A stretch of 45,563 bases of DNA from Phytoactinopolyspora halophila (GTDB taxonomy: Bacteria > Actinomycetota > Actinomycetes > Jiangellales > Jiangellaceae): the NCBI RefSeq assembly GCF_003287285.1, contig NZ_QMIG01000031.1, positions 1 through 45,563 of the forward strand, read 5' to 3'. The notes under the pieces were generated by a model. That model did not search any database, was not told where the DNA came from, and saw only the letters and a program-made list of their open reading frames with translations. Every line of letters begins with the position of its first letter. Positions within the stretch are counted from its first letter, which is position 1. This document shows, one piece after another, positions 45,143 through 45,563 of this stretch. The position numbers and the translations under genes are program-made.

Positions 45143-45345
45143 ACCGGCCGCTGGGTGACACCGTCGCCACCGACGCGGCGGTGCGCGAGTACGCCCTGTT
45201 CGGAGCCTTCGGCGGGCACGTCAATGTCACCGACGGGCGCCACGTGTACATGCGTGGACCTGTGCGCGCGGACAACACGCCGCTGGTCGAGCACACCCTG
45301 ATGCCGAGCCACATGCGCGCGCCAGCTGGCCGGCCAGGCCGCCGC
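45143..45345 (+). pseudogene. Sulfatase C-terminal remnant
   Basis: The frame downstream of the flavoprotein stop reads REYALFGAFGGHVNVTDGRH, VYMRGPVRADNTPL and EHTLMPSHMR, which is the C-terminal region of arylsulfatase-type enzymes (the usual order is FG-x-FGGxxNVTDGRYVYMR and YTLMPTHMR). The catalytic N-terminus (C/S-x-P-S-R) is absent and the flavoprotein gene ends directly before it. After HMR the frame changes to low-complexity Arg/Ala/Pro sequence instead of the expected family ending. It is therefore a decayed fragment, not a gene. Confidence 0.65.
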
Positions 45346-45563
45346 CGCGCGCGAGCCGGCGCCGGGACCCGAGCGATATCCCCACACCCCGGTGAGCGTC
45401 CACCTGCCGCTGCGCGTTCTGGTCCAGCATCGGGAGGCGGTGGAGATCCTGCGCAGGCACGCGCCGCAGGTGGTCGATGGATCGCCTCCGACCTCGCGAC
45501 CCTCCCGCTGATCATGAACACTAGTCGACCTATGGGCAGGTTCAATCGGTGCTTGCAATGAGC
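45346..45563. other. Right-edge sequence without a supported gene
   Basis: A +1-shifted frame (to a stop at about 45512) looks protein-like (for example VSVHLPLRVLVQHREAVEIL) but has no start or family motif. It may be the continuation of a degenerate gene or part of something beyond the window. Confidence 0.3.

Overview
The window is high-GC DNA that reads as an actinobacterial (Actinomycetota) chromosome segment. The evidence is strong G/C preference at third codon positions, frequent GTG starts, dense ATGA/GTGA gene overlaps and the protein families present. The genus cannot be fixed from the sequence alone.

Left flank (1-2925): the 3' end of an endonuclease/exonuclease/phosphatase-family gene, two small membrane-protein genes (one DUF2975-like) and a formate/nitrite-type channel. 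Sugar block (2910-10308): an amino-sugar catabolic block with nagB, nagA, four different Gfo/Idh/MocA oxidoreductases and a LacI-type regulator. The same 14-bp LacI-like operator (TGCAAGCGGTTGCA) occurs twice, once in the divergent promoter at 3852-3865 and once downstream of a good -35/-10 pair in front of nagB at 10256-10269, so the block looks like one regulon.

Defence island (10305 to about 43324): an AddA/AddB-like helicase-nuclease pair, then a large CRISPR array (81 repeats of 36 bp and 80 spacers by my count, 16793-22582), then two CRISPR-Cas systems back to back. On the minus strand lies a complete type I-G (formerly I-U) system: cas3 with a C-terminal HD domain, csx17, csb1, csb2, a cas4-cas1 fusion and cas2. 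On the plus strand lies a type III-D-like operon: a two-CARF Can1-like protein, an HD-less Cas10, a small RAMP, Csx10, a double RAMP, a Csx19-like protein and a TIGR03986-like RAMP. The two operons diverge from a 104-bp region at 32082-32185. Only one array is present, and the only recognisable Cas6 region is inside Csb2, so the simplest reading is that one crRNA pool feeds a DNA-targeting and an RNA-sensing effector. Repeat degeneracy at the 16793 end, the orientation of the cas genes and the ATTGCGGC end of the minus-strand repeat all suggest that the array is transcribed on the minus strand from a leader beside cas2. In that case cas3 to cas2, array, addB and addA all run in one direction.

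The least explained parts are these. (1) A small protein with an NLTPH motif leads the I-G operon, and a spacer in the array encodes INLTPHEVRVI, so the locus carries a protein of a family it also targets. (2) The Can1-like protein has two intact CARF TGGTK motifs, but both nuclease-like halves lack the usual E-x-K residues. (3) A 420-residue unrecognised gene converges on the end of the III-D operon with a 146-bp overlap.

Right flank (43481-45563): an HTH-cupin regulator divergent from a thioredoxin-reductase-like flavoprotein, with an inverted-repeat operator between them, and then a remnant of a sulfatase gene.
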